Assembly: GCA_029933635.1 (NCBI GenBank) | Contig: JAOZNS010000103.1 | Coordinates: forward strand, 1-9,273 | Length of the DNA stretch: 9,273 nt | Direction of reading: 5' to 3' | From: Candidatus Zixiibacteriota bacterium | Lineage (GTDB): Bacteria > Zixibacteria > MSB-5A5 > SM1-73 | Shown here: positions 1 through 6,936 of the stretch, piece by piece | Position numbering within the stretch: the stretch's first letter is position 1 | How the letters are laid out: each line of letters starts with the position of its first letter | Position numbers and translations under genes: made by a program | The notes under the pieces: model-generated | The model's database searches: none | The model's input: only the letters and a program-made list of their open reading frames with translations | What the model was told of the DNA's origin: nothing

Positions 1-24
1 TTAATTCATAACTTTTTCTTTTCC

Positions 25-60
25 AGCCACTTACCAAAAAGGTGAGTGGTTTTTTGTTTT
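25..60 (+). terminator. Rho-independent terminator of a gene left of the window
   Basis: An 11-bp stem pairs 25-35 with 41-51 (core CCACTTACC against GGTGAGTGG, with one internal and one outer G-U pair). The loop is AAAAA, and a U-rich tract (TTTTTTGTTTT) follows at 50-60. This is a textbook intrinsic terminator pointing right. TAA triplets at 2-4 and 9-11 could be the stop codon of the gene it serves, but too little of that gene is present to say. Confidence 0.85.
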
Positions 61-125
61 CTGGGCATACCTTTTGCCAAGAATATATATGCTGGGCAGA
101 AGTAGTTGTTTTCCTCCTTCCTGTT

Positions 126-179
126 GAAAGGAAAAAGCCCTGTCCCGCCTTCTGGGGCACACCAGAGGCGGGATGGGGC
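126..179 (-). terminator. Strong leftward intrinsic terminator with no visible gene
   Basis: Bases 137-150 pair with 166-179 (14 bp, two G-U). After a one-base bulge, CTGG (152-155) pairs with CCAG (162-165), leaving a six-base loop. Read on the minus strand, the stem is followed directly by TTTTTCCTTTC (136-126). On the plus strand only A-rich sequence follows, so the signal works leftward. It faces the rightward terminator at 25-60 as in a convergent gene pair, yet no convincing minus-strand gene lies between 180 and 449. It may end a small RNA or stop antisense transcription. Confidence 0.65.
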
Positions 180-264
180 GGAAAAGAAAAAAGAATATAG
201 GATTTTTCGATGATAAGTTGTTCTCTTTTTTTTCCGTTTCACTCCTTTCAAGCAACCGTCCCCG

Positions 265-308
265 GAAGGCTCCGCCCTTGCTAAAGCTCCATGTGAGGGC
301 GGAGCTTC
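265..308. repeat. GC-rich inverted repeat in the leader region
   Basis: GAAGGCTCCGCCCT (265-278) pairs with AGGGCGGAGCTTC (296-308), with one bulged G and a 17-base spacer. No T-run follows on either strand, so it is not a standard terminator. It lies between the leftward terminator at 126-179 and the peptide gene. It could be a structural part of a minus-strand RNA ending at 126, or of a 5' leader reading rightward. Confidence 0.5.
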
Positions 309-344
309 AAAAAACTGAACGAGTTCACGAGAGGAGGGGAGAAA

Positions 345-374
345 ATGATTGATTATCCAACTGGTTTTACTTAA
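345..374 (+). other. Nine-codon ORF with strong ribosome binding site (possible leader peptide)
   Basis: ATG at 345 opens a short frame encoding MIDYPTGFT and ending with TAA at 372-374. It is preceded at 5-base spacing by GAGGAGGGG (331-339), one of the strongest Shine-Dalgarno sequences in the window. It ends 75 bases before the peptide gene at 450. It may be a leader peptide or chance. No regulatory codon run (repeated Trp, His and so on) is present, so no attenuation mechanism can be named. Confidence 0.25.
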
Positions 375-449
375 AAACACATAGATTTTTCTCAAAAAAT
401 TTGTTGACGCCCAGCTTTTAGAAATTTTATTTTTCGGGAGGGAAATGAG

Positions 450-722
450 ATGTTATTCCAGAAGTTCTGGAGAAAGAGGTTAAAGGTGATTGGCGCAATG
501 ATGTTCGTTCTGATTCTGTTTGCTCTTAATCTCAATGCCTTGTTGAAAGGAAAGGTGGAGGTCAACCAGGCCGATGCTTGGAAGCTTTGGATCCTTCACA
601 TCGAGAAGGTTATAGGACCAGCACCGGGTGGTGGTGTTATTTGTCATGGAAACGGATTTGATTGTATATGGCTTGACCTTGGATCTGATGAAGGGATCCA
701 GGTTCCAGTATTGCCAAGGTAG
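450..722 (+). CDS. Small exported or membrane-anchored peptide (90 aa), first gene of a three-gene unit
   Basis: I do not recognise a named family. The N-terminus is basic (K5, R8, K9, R10, K12) and followed by a hydrophobic stretch at about 13-26, so the protein is exported or stays membrane-anchored. The motif NLNALLKG then follows, and the mature part is rich in Trp (W44, W47, W74) and Gly. It has exactly two cysteines, C65 and C72, spaced C-x6-C. Size, the signal-like start and the neighbours loosely recall the NVEALA-type peptides of Bacteroidota, which I remember as occurring beside 6-bladed propeller and TlpA-like genes. The motif match itself is weak. The start is supported by GGGAGGG at 436-442, seven bases before ATG. 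The gene lies 77 bases before the propeller gene, with a strong hairpin between. The two cysteines may be a disulfide handled by the CxxC protein two genes downstream. That it is a gene is fairly sure; its function is unknown. Confidence 0.75.
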   Translation: MLFQKFWRKRLKVIGAMMFVLILFALNLNALLKGKVEVNQADAWKLWILHIEKVIGPAPGGGVICHGNGFDCIWLDLGSDEGIQVPVLPR

Positions 723-733
723 CGAGATTCGGT

Positions 734-778
734 GCCCGGGTGGGTTCCTTCTTTATAAAATAGGGAACCCGCTCGGGT
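734..778 (+). repeat. Intercistronic RNA hairpin between peptide and propeller genes
   Basis: Bases 734-750 pair with 762-778 along about 17 positions (CCCGGGTGGGTTCCT against GGGAACCCGCTCGGG, with several G-U pairs). The loop is 11 bases. The G-U pairs favour an RNA role in the plus-sense transcript. No U-tract follows, so it is not a normal terminator. The ribosome binding site of the propeller gene (788-794) starts ten bases later. Such hairpins often protect an upstream mRNA segment or cause partial termination, which would give more peptide than propeller. Confidence 0.7.
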
Positions 779-799
779 CAAATCAATAAGGAGGCGGAA

Positions 800-1915
800 A
801 TGCAAAGAACCAAAATAGGGACAGTTTTTTCAGCTTTCCTTCTTTGGAATAGCTTAACTTTTGCAGAATCCAAAAATTTCAACGATCTTTTCAGATTGGA
901 AAGTGAGATTAAGTTGGAACAGACAAAGAATGATTCAATTGGAAATCCCTGGTTCGGTTTGGCAGTGAACAGGGATGGAAAGATATGGCTTGCAGATTTT
1001 GAAGAATCCCAAAGAAATGTAAAGATTTATAGCCCGCAGGGCGCGCTTTTAAGAGTGAGTGACTTAAAAAACTTAAAGGAATATAAGGACAATCATCCTT
1101 ACAGAGTGATTCCTACAGATGTTGCTTTCGATGAAGACAACAGGGCTTATGTATTAAGTCTTGCAGGACACATAATCGTGACTGATAGTGTGGGCAAATT
1201 TCTTAATTATTTCGCCACTGAACAGAACCTTGATTGTAGAGGGGGGTGGACGATTAAAATTGATACCGAAGGGAACGTTTATATCGGCGGTCCTTGCTAC
1301 CAGGAAATAGATATATGCCCCGAGACGAGAGATTTTTGCATTCACAAATATGATTCTAAGGGCAAATATGTTAAATCTTTCTTCCCTTTTGAAAAAAGAC
1401 TTTTTGAGCTAACTACCATTCCCGGTAGTGGGGTATATTTTGATTTTGATCCGGACAGAAATATCTGGTGTATCCACCAAATGATTTATCAGATATTTAA
1501 GTATTCCCCCGAAGGAAAGCTGATTCAGAAATTTCCCGGGAAATCTACCCAATATAAACCACCCACTAAATTCAAGGAAAAAATCCCTATTTTTTTGACC
1601 CGCAAGTCCCAAAAGGCACGCAGAGCTTGGTGGAACTCATGGACCCAGATTACCAAGCTTTTCGTACTTGAGCCGAATTTAATTTTGCTGTCTCTTCACA
1701 CCCACTCCCCCTCAGAGTATGTGGTAGAGATTTATGATCAAGAAGGGAATGTTTTAGCCACGGGTATTCAAACCGACCACCGACTTTTAGGGAAAGACGA
1801 AGATGGCTTCCTTTATTTTCTTCTGGATGGTAAGGAGGAAAAGGCATCCCGGGAATACAGGATAGGTAAATTTTCCTTGAACCTATCCACGGTATCGAAA
1901 ACTGAAAAACAATGA
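800..1915 (+). CDS. Secreted six-bladed beta-propeller (NHL-like) protein
   Basis: This 371-residue protein has a signal peptide of about 22 residues, probably cleaved after TFA. Six blade-like repeats follow at about 53-85, 107-135, 151-194, 213-245, 287-322 and 329-360. They share the pattern hydrophobic-D-x-D/E-G-N-hydrophobic-Y/W, then a strand ending in Y-S/D-x-x-G-K, for example IKIDTEGNVYIGG and FKYSPEGKLIQKF. The length and six repeats fit the 6-bladed propeller family near NHL proteins, which act as periplasmic binding or scaffold modules; no catalytic site is visible. Blade three carries C166, C173 and C180 in C-x6-C-x6-C, and C146 and C224 are also present. The peptide gene upstream has the same C-x6-C spacing. 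AAGGAGG (788-794) lies five bases before ATG. The end overlaps the thioredoxin-like gene by ATGA, implying translational coupling. The fold is well supported; the ligand is unknown. Confidence 0.85.
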   Translation: MQRTKIGTVFSAFLLWNSLTFAESKNFNDLFRLESEIKLEQTKNDSIGNPWFGLAVNRDGKIWLADFEESQRNVKIYSPQGALLRVSDLKNLKEYKDNHPYRVIPTDVAFDEDNRAYVLSLAGHIIVTDSVGKFLNYFATEQNLDCRGGWTIKIDTEGNVYIGGPCYQEIDICPETRDFCIHKYDSKGKYVKSFFPFEKRLFELTTIPGSGVYFDFDPDRNIWCIHQMIYQIFKYSPEGKLIQKFPGKSTQYKPPTKFKEKIPIFLTRKSQKARRAWWNSWTQITKLFVLEPNLILLSLHTHSPSEYVVEIYDQEGNVLATGIQTDHRLLGKDEDGFLYFLLDGKEEKASREYRIGKFSLNLSTVSKTEKQ

Positions 1916-2502
1916 AGCTGACAAAAATCAAGCTGGTTCCTTTTATCATCGGTGTGGTCATTTTTGCATTAGTGGTTTTCAACTTACTTTTATTGCAAAA
2001 AGATCGAGCACTAAGGAAGGATTTCAATCAACTTTCCCAAAGGATTGAACTTTCTTCATCTTTTTCTCCTCTACTCACTGCTGGAGCTCAGCATTTCTGT
2101 TTTACCTTCTTGAATCCTGAAACCAAAGATCCATATCACCCTAAATTGGTTTTGCTGATATTCTTTTCTACAAATGATTGTGTGACCTGTCTTCAGGAAG
2201 CTTCTTTGTGGGAGGAGCTTCAAAAGAATTTCAATCCTAAGGGTTTGAAGATATTGGGAATGGTTCCTTCGACTGATTCTTTACAGATGGCGGAATTTGC
2301 CAGAGTGGAAAGTTTGAGTTTCCCGATCATATATGTGGATAGCCTTTATATAAAACAGCACATTGGAGTACCCCGAACCCCATTCAAGGTTCTTCTGGAT
2401 AGCACCATGACTGTGGTTTATCTTAATGGACCCAACAGTGAATTAGAAGACCAACTTAGGTTCAAAGAAGTGATAGAAAAATGGTGTGAGCTTGCGCTTT
2501 GA
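1912..2502 (+). CDS. Membrane-anchored TlpA-like thioredoxin-fold protein
   Basis: The protein has 196 residues. A single N-terminal membrane segment (about 8-28) follows three lysines and should place the rest in the periplasm. The thioredoxin fold starts at about 76 with KLVLLIFFSTNDCVTC, where C90-V-T-C93 is the redox CxxC. GVPRTPFKVLLD (152-163) gives the cis-proline loop (T156-P157). VVYLNGP and a C-terminal helix complete the TlpA/AhpC-TSA-like layout. By family the likely role is thiol-disulfide exchange on exported partners; the direction (reductase or oxidase) cannot be told from sequence. ATG lies inside the stop of the propeller gene (ATGA, 1912-1915), so the two are probably made together. 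The cysteine-containing propeller and peptide are the obvious candidate substrates, but that is inference. Confidence 0.85.
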   Translation: MKLTKIKLVPFIIGVVIFALVVFNLLLLQKDRALRKDFNQLSQRIELSSSFSPLLTAGAQHFCFTFLNPETKDPYHPKLVLLIFFSTNDCVTCLQEASLWEELQKNFNPKGLKILGMVPSTDSLQMAEFARVESLSFPIIYVDSLYIKQHIGVPRTPFKVLLDSTMTVVYLNGPNSELEDQLRFKEVIEKWCELAL

Positions 2503-2540
2503 AGTTTTAATCTCATGTCTCCATTTGATGGTTTTCTCGA

Positions 2541-2558
2541 TAGCAAGTTTAGTTGCTA
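2541..2558. repeat. Short dyad between convergent genes
   Basis: TAGCAA (2541-2546) and TTGCTA (2553-2558) form a 6-bp dyad with a six-base loop. It lies in the 53-base gap between the thioredoxin-like stop and the radical SAM stop, and overlaps the latter's CTA. ACTTTT follows on the plus strand. This is at best a weak bidirectional transcription end; no better terminator is visible between the two convergent genes. Confidence 0.3.
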
Positions 2559-4010
2559 ACTTTTGGCCAGCTGTTTTGTTTTTTCTTTATTGATCAATCG
2601 GTAAGAGAAAGCCTTCAGCTCCTCAAGATAATGACTGTTGTGAACCTTCCATTTGATCAGCATCCAATGACCATATAGTCGATACTGGAAGTTTTTGAAT
2701 TTAAATTTAATTCCAGCTTTGAGTGCTTGCCATAGCGAGTAAAATTTAGGCATGGCCTTCAACATCACCCCGAATTGAAGCTCCCACACAGACATCTTGT
2801 TGGGTTTGTACACCACATGATGACCATCATATTGACTCCAGTCGAAGGTGGTTATCCGATTTTCTGAAAGTAATTTATCATAAAGCGGAGTTCCGGGAAG
2901 AGGGGTCAAAATCACCATCTGGACCGTGTCGATCTTCCACTTGATGGCAGATTTAACCGTCTGCATCACCGTATCCCTATCGTCCTGCTCCCCTCCCAAG
3001 ACAAACATCCCATGGATCTTAATCTTATATTGATGCAAAATTTTTATCGCCTTCTCCATCTCCTCCACCGTCTGACGCTTGTTATATTCCAAAAGGGTTT
3101 GAGGATTAACCGATTCCAGGCCGATGTATAAAACCTTACAACCAGCCCGGTGCATCAGTTCTAAAAGTTTTGGATCCCTAGTCACATCCAGCCGGCTCTG
3201 AGCAGTCCATGAGAGACGTAGATTGTTCTTCAACATCAACTCCAGAAGTCTTTTGGTTCTTTTCTTATCAGCAGCAAAATTATCATCATAGAAGAACATC
3301 CATGCTTTGGGATATACGCTATGATAATGCTTTATGTCCTCCAGCACCTTTTCAGGATTGCGAGTTCGGTATCTGTGTCCGAACATCTTGGTGACCGAAC
3401 AGAAGGTGCAATCGAAGGGACATCCCCGGGAGGTCAAAACGGGAAATATACCCAGCTCCTCCCAACCCTTTATAAGTGATAGATCAGGAGTAGGAAGACT
3501 GTCTTGATCCAGAAGATAGGGTCTTCTATCATTATGGTACACCCTGTTTCCTATCTTATAAGATAGTCCCAGGATCCTGGAAATGGAGCTGGCATCTTTC
3601 CCGTTTTCCAACCAGGACAAGAGTTCAAGGATGGTTTGCTCTCCTTCGCCTCTGACCACGAAGTCTGCATGGTTGACTAATGCCTCATCCGCCATGAAGG
3701 TAACGTGGGCTCCTCCCATAACGATGGGAATATCCTTTCCTAAAACTCTGGCTTTCTCCTTAATCATTCGGGCGATGTGATAAGCCTCTGGCGCAGTGCT
3801 GGTGATGGTAGAGATCATCACCATATCTGCAGAGAAAACCTCGGCCCAATCGATGGGGGAGATGTCCGGGCAGAACAGCTTGACCTGATAACCCTTATCT
3901 CTCAGAATAGTGCCTATAATGGGTAAGCCCAAACGAGGAAGCTTGAAAGCGGAAAACACATGAAAGCCTGATGGGGGTGGCTCTATTCCTACAATCTTTT
4001 TGATTTTCAT
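2556..4010 (-). CDS. B12-binding-domain radical SAM enzyme, substrate unknown
   Basis: The protein has 484 residues. The N-terminal part (about 1-140) is a B12-binding Rossmann-like domain, with PRLGLPIIGTILRDKGYQV near 25-43, MGGAHVTFMADEAL near 98-111 and VRGEGE near 119-124. The classical DxHxxG cobalamin motif is not seen, as is common in this enzyme class. The radical SAM domain starts near 190 with SRGCPFDCTFC. C197, C201 and C204 give the CxxxCxxC that binds the 4Fe-4S cluster; FYDDNF, IGLES and LTPLPGTPLYD are typical later motifs. A basic, aromatic C-terminal tail (about 415-475) follows. Relatives (the BchE, HpnR and HpnJ group) carry out cyclisation, methylation or other radical chemistry on lipids, tetrapyrroles or other small molecules. 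The exact reaction cannot be assigned. AAAGGAG (4020-4014) precedes ATG closely. The gene converges on the peptide/propeller unit and has its own upstream region. Confidence 0.88.
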   Translation of the reverse strand: MKIKKIVGIEPPPSGFHVFSAFKLPRLGLPIIGTILRDKGYQVKLFCPDISPIDWAEVFSADMVMISTITSTAPEAYHIARMIKEKARVLGKDIPIVMGGAHVTFMADEALVNHADFVVRGEGEQTILELLSWLENGKDASSISRILGLSYKIGNRVYHNDRRPYLLDQDSLPTPDLSLIKGWEELGIFPVLTSRGCPFDCTFCSVTKMFGHRYRTRNPEKVLEDIKHYHSVYPKAWMFFYDDNFAADKKRTKRLLELMLKNNLRLSWTAQSRLDVTRDPKLLELMHRAGCKVLYIGLESVNPQTLLEYNKRQTVEEMEKAIKILHQYKIKIHGMFVLGGEQDDRDTVMQTVKSAIKWKIDTVQMVILTPLPGTPLYDKLLSENRITTFDWSQYDGHHVVYKPNKMSVWELQFGVMLKAMPKFYSLWQALKAGIKFKFKNFQYRLYGHWMLIKWKVHNSHYLEELKAFSYRLINKEKTKQLAKS

Positions 4011-4037
4011 TTTCTCCTTTGTTCCTTCTGCCTCAGG

Positions 4038-4056
4038 TTTAGAGTTTAAATCTAAA
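4038..4056. promoter_or_regulatory. Operator-like dyad upstream of the radical SAM gene
   Basis: TTTAGA (4038-4043) and TCTAAA (4051-4056) flank a seven-base spacer, GTTTAAA. The dyad lies 28 bases upstream of the radical SAM start codon, within the probable 5' leader. It is AT-only apart from two G/C positions, so chance is a real alternative. Confidence 0.3.
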
Positions 4057-4117
4057 ACGGTTCTAATTTAATCAAATAAAGATCTTTCTGCAAGTTTTTT
4101 ATTAACCACCCCTAAAA

Positions 4118-4123
4118 ATTATA
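4118..4123 (-). promoter_or_regulatory. Consensus -10 box for the radical SAM gene
   Basis: Read on the minus strand this is a perfect TATAAT. The matching -35 region is poor: ACTTTG at 17-base spacing, or TTGTCT at 14. Transcription from here would leave a leader of about 100 bases before the radical SAM ATG, containing the dyad at 4038-4056. Confidence 0.4.
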
Positions 4124-4354
4124 TCATAGGACAGAAAAGACAAAGTCGGGCCACCCTCCTTATCCCTCAGCATACCTTCTTGATATTCATCTTTTTCTCG
4201 GGAACTATAATTCCCTTCCATTAATTATCAGGCAGCCAATCCCCAGGCAAGGTCCGATTTCATCTTGACCATATAGCCAATAAATTCTGAAAAAATCCGA
4301 TCAATGTAAAAACCGTTAACTTATATCATCTCGGTGAAGCCAAGCAATATTTTC

Positions 4355-4385
4355 TTGAAAGCTATACGTTTTCTTTTATTATATT
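4355..4385 (+). promoter_or_regulatory. Possible sigma70-type promoter of the helicase gene
   Basis: TTGAAA (4355-4360) matches the -35 consensus at five of six positions. TATATT (4380-4385) matches the -10 at five of six, but the spacing of 19 is long (18 with TTATAT). It lies 74 bases upstream of the helicase ATG in very AT-rich sequence, which lowers the weight of the match. Confidence 0.35.
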
Positions 4386-4458
4386 ATTAAGATTAATATT
4401 TACCAGTGCCTTTAATAAGACAGGCAGGTGGAGAAAATCTAAATTCAGCTATGAAAAA

Positions 4459-6636
4459 ATGCAAGTTGACCTTTTGAAAGATTTGAATCCTCCTCAAAGG
4501 GAGGCGGTCACCTATACCCACGGTCCACTTTTGGTTTTAGCTGGAGCGGGGAGTGGAAAGACCCGGGTGCTGACATACCGAATCGCCTATTTGATCAGCG
4601 TTAAGAAGATTGATCCATGGAACATCCTGGCTGTAACTTTTACCAACAAGGCGGCAGGTGAGGTGAAGGAGAGGGTGCAAAAACTTTTGGGCAAAGCTGG
4701 TATCGATGTTTGGGTGAGCACGTTTCATTCATGGTGTGCAAAGGTATTGAGAAGGGAGGCAGATATTTTAGGCTACACCAGCTCATTTGGTATCTATGAT
4801 GAAGATGATCAGGTCTCGGTGATAAAAAAATGTATGGAAGAGTTGAGTCTCTCTACCAAAAACTTTTCACCCTCCGCCATCCAGAGCCACATCTCGTCCG
4901 CCAAAGAAAGGTTGCTTTCCTGGCAGGATTTTTCCTCCCAGACCAAGGATTTTTTTGAGGAGAATGTTGCAAAGGTTTACCAGCTTTATCAAAAAAAGCT
5001 TCAACAGACAAATACCCTTGATTTCGACGACCTGATAATGAAGACGGTTGAGCTTTTCACCAATCAACCCCATATCCTGAAGAAGTATCAGAATAGATTC
5101 CAACACATCTTAATAGATGAATATCAGGATACCAATCATGCTCAATATGTTTTGGTGAATCTTTTGGCCTCAAGAGATCGAAATTTGTGCGTGGTGGGAG
5201 ATGAGGATCAGTCCATCTATGGCTGGCGAGGGGCAGACATCAGCAACATACTCAATTTTGAAAAGGACTACCCCGACGCCAAAGTGATAAAGTTGGAACA
5301 AAACTACCGCTCCACCCAAATAATCTTGGACGCCGCAACTGCGGTGGTCAAAAACAACCAGAGAAGAAAAGGCAAGACCCTTTTTACTCAGATTGAAGGA
5401 GGAGAGAAGGTAAGTCTTTTGATCCTGGAGGATGAACACCGGGAGGCGGAAGCCTTGGCGGGGAGAATCAGACATCTTCGTAAACTACATAATTACTCTC
5501 TGTCCGATTTTGTCATTCTTTATCGGACCAACGCTCAATCGCGCATATTGGAACAGAAACTCAGGGATTTAGGCATTCCTTATGTGATAGTTGGTGGACT
5601 GAGGTTCTACGAGCGTAAAGAGGTAAAAGACATCCTGGCCTATTTAAAAATCTTAGCAAATCCCAAGGATGACTTAAGCCTGAAAAGGATCGTCAATGTG
5701 CCCACCAGAGGAATTGGAGCCAAGACCATCTCAAAGATAGAGGATTTCTGTTCGAGAAATAACTTGAGTCTTCTTGAAGGGATAAGGCAAATACACAAAC
5801 TTGAAAAGATTTCACCCAGAATCAAAATCGCCATTCAGGATTTTAACAAGATGTTTGAAAAATTCTTTTCTCTTAAGAACAAACTACCCACAGATGAACT
5901 GGTCCGGCTGGTTGCGGAGGAAAGCGGGTATCTGGATGAACTTAAAGAGGAAAAAACGGTTGAGGCGGAAAGTAGGGTGGAGAACATAAGGGAGCTGATC
6001 AACGCCACATCTGAGTTTAAGGAAAGATCGGATCATCCCACACTGGAAGGTTTCTTAGAAGAGGTCTCACTTATCACCGACATAGATCTGTGGGATAAGG
6101 CAAAGGAGGCGATTACCCTTATGACCTTGCACGCTGTAAAGGGTCTGGAGTTTAAAGTGGTTTTCATCGCAGGAATGGAGGAGGGACTTTTCCCATTATC
6201 TCGCTCGCTGGAAAATTCCGCCGATTTGGAGGAGGAACGAAGGCTTTTCTATGTTGGAATGACCCGAGCCAAAGAGAGACTGTTCCTCTCCTATGTTCGC
6301 CATAGAAGAAGATTTGGAGACGTGGTAAATTTAAAATCCAGATTCTTAGCTGAAGTTCCACAGAAGCTTTTGAGCATAGAGGATTACTCTTTCGAAAGAC
6401 AACCCCCTCCTAAGATTGATCCGGAGCGCATAGAGTTTTTCTCAACTGCTTCCTCCACCATTTATGACCAGATGCTCCAGGTGGGCACGAGGGTGTTCCA
6501 CTCTCATTGGGGTGAAGGAAGAATCGTGTTCCGGGAGGGAGCTGGAGAAGACCTAACACTCACCGTCATCTTCAGCGGCGGAATAAAGAAGAAACTTCTG
6601 GCAAAATATGCTGATTTAGAAATTATATGGTTCTAA
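4459..6636 (+). CDS. pcrA: PcrA/UvrD superfamily 1A DNA helicase
   Basis: This 725-residue 3'-5' DNA helicase acts in the cytoplasm in repair, fork clearance and transcription-linked repair. All superfamily 1A motifs are present in order: Q motif LNPPQREAV (9-17), Walker A GAGSGKTR (29-36), motif Ia TFTNKAA (60-66), motif II LIDEYQDTN (218-226), motif III GDEDQSIYGWRGAD (247-260), motif IV QNYRST (281-286), motif V TLHAVKGLEF (556-565) and motif VI RLFYVGMTRAKE (595-606). The tail has VGTRVFHSHWGEGRIV (675-690), the small Tudor-like domain that lets PcrA/UvrD bind RNA polymerase. The length is normal for the family and no key residue is missing. The chosen ATG gives the family's usual N-terminus. 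It lacks a good ribosome binding site: GGTGGAG at 4427-4433 is 25 bases away, and an eight-codon ORF (4451-4477) overlaps the start. It appears monocistronic. Confidence 0.97.
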   Translation: MQVDLLKDLNPPQREAVTYTHGPLLVLAGAGSGKTRVLTYRIAYLISVKKIDPWNILAVTFTNKAAGEVKERVQKLLGKAGIDVWVSTFHSWCAKVLRREADILGYTSSFGIYDEDDQVSVIKKCMEELSLSTKNFSPSAIQSHISSAKERLLSWQDFSSQTKDFFEENVAKVYQLYQKKLQQTNTLDFDDLIMKTVELFTNQPHILKKYQNRFQHILIDEYQDTNHAQYVLVNLLASRDRNLCVVGDEDQSIYGWRGADISNILNFEKDYPDAKVIKLEQNYRSTQIILDAATAVVKNNQRRKGKTLFTQIEGGEKVSLLILEDEHREAEALAGRIRHLRKLHNYSLSDFVILYRTNAQSRILEQKLRDLGIPYVIVGGLRFYERKEVKDILAYLKILANPKDDLSLKRIVNVPTRGIGAKTISKIEDFCSRNNLSLLEGIRQIHKLEKISPRIKIAIQDFNKMFEKFFSLKNKLPTDELVRLVAEESGYLDELKEEKTVEAESRVENIRELINATSEFKERSDHPTLEGFLEEVSLITDIDLWDKAKEAITLMTLHAVKGLEFKVVFIAGMEEGLFPLSRSLENSADLEEERRLFYVGMTRAKERLFLSYVRHRRRFGDVVNLKSRFLAEVPQKLLSIEDYSFERQPPPKIDPERIEFFSTASSTIYDQMLQVGTRVFHSHWGEGRIVFREGAGEDLTLTVIFSGGIKKKLLAKYADLEIIWF

Positions 6637-6710
6637 GCAGAGACCAGAAAATGGTTAGTAACCTTAGAATGGATCAACCCGGATTTGGATAATGGAAGCC
6701 CAAGTTGGAG

Positions 6711-6757
6711 AATAAAAAGCTCAAGCCCGTGTCCCTCTTTTTGACACAGGCTTGGGC
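6711..6757 (-). terminator. Leftward intrinsic terminator downstream of the helicase
   Basis: Bases 6719-6733 pair with 6743-6757 (15 positions, one C-A mismatch, one G-U). The loop is nine bases. Read on the minus strand the stem is followed at once by TTTTTATT (6718-6711). On the plus strand AATCTATATAAAG follows, so termination of the helicase transcript here would be poor. No minus-strand gene is visible to the right, so it may end an unannotated antisense or small RNA arising in 6760-7200. Confidence 0.6.
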
Positions 6758-6858
6758 AATCTATATAAAGACTATGAAGAAGGAGGAAACTCATTAATTT
6801 ATTTAAGTAAAAAGCGTGCCATCTTTGAGCTGAACTTTAGGTCAATCTTGAGTAAACA

Positions 6859-6870
6859 GCAACTTGTTGC
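6859..6870. promoter_or_regulatory. GCA-N6-TGC dyad, copy 1
   Basis: GCAACTTGTTGC is a dyad with 5-bp arms and a two-base centre. It is flanked by an outer pair, ATCTTG (6845-6850) and CAAGAT (6878-6883), on almost the same axis. The direct repeat AAACAGCAA occurs at 6854-6862 and 6872-6880. It is the first of three GCA-N6-TGC dyads upstream of the PhaR-like gene. Confidence 0.4.
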
Positions 6871-6936
6871 AAAACAGCAAGATGGAACAACGTGCCTTGG
6901 AATTTTCCGTCGATCACCCGAACCTTGACCAATCCT

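Noticed and set aside
6..395. Minus-strand open frames of 129 and 74 codons
   Set aside because: Composition is dominated by Lys, Phe and Pro from A/T runs and hairpins. They cross both terminators and have no recognisable motif, so they are read as non-coding.
404..430. TTGACG with TTTTAT as promoter for the peptide gene
   Set aside because: The spacing is only 15 bases and the start site would fall on the ribosome binding site. No good promoter for this unit could be fixed.
6719..6757. Ordinary rightward terminator of the helicase gene
   Set aside because: No U-tract follows on the plus strand. The T-run lies on the other side, so the leftward reading is better.
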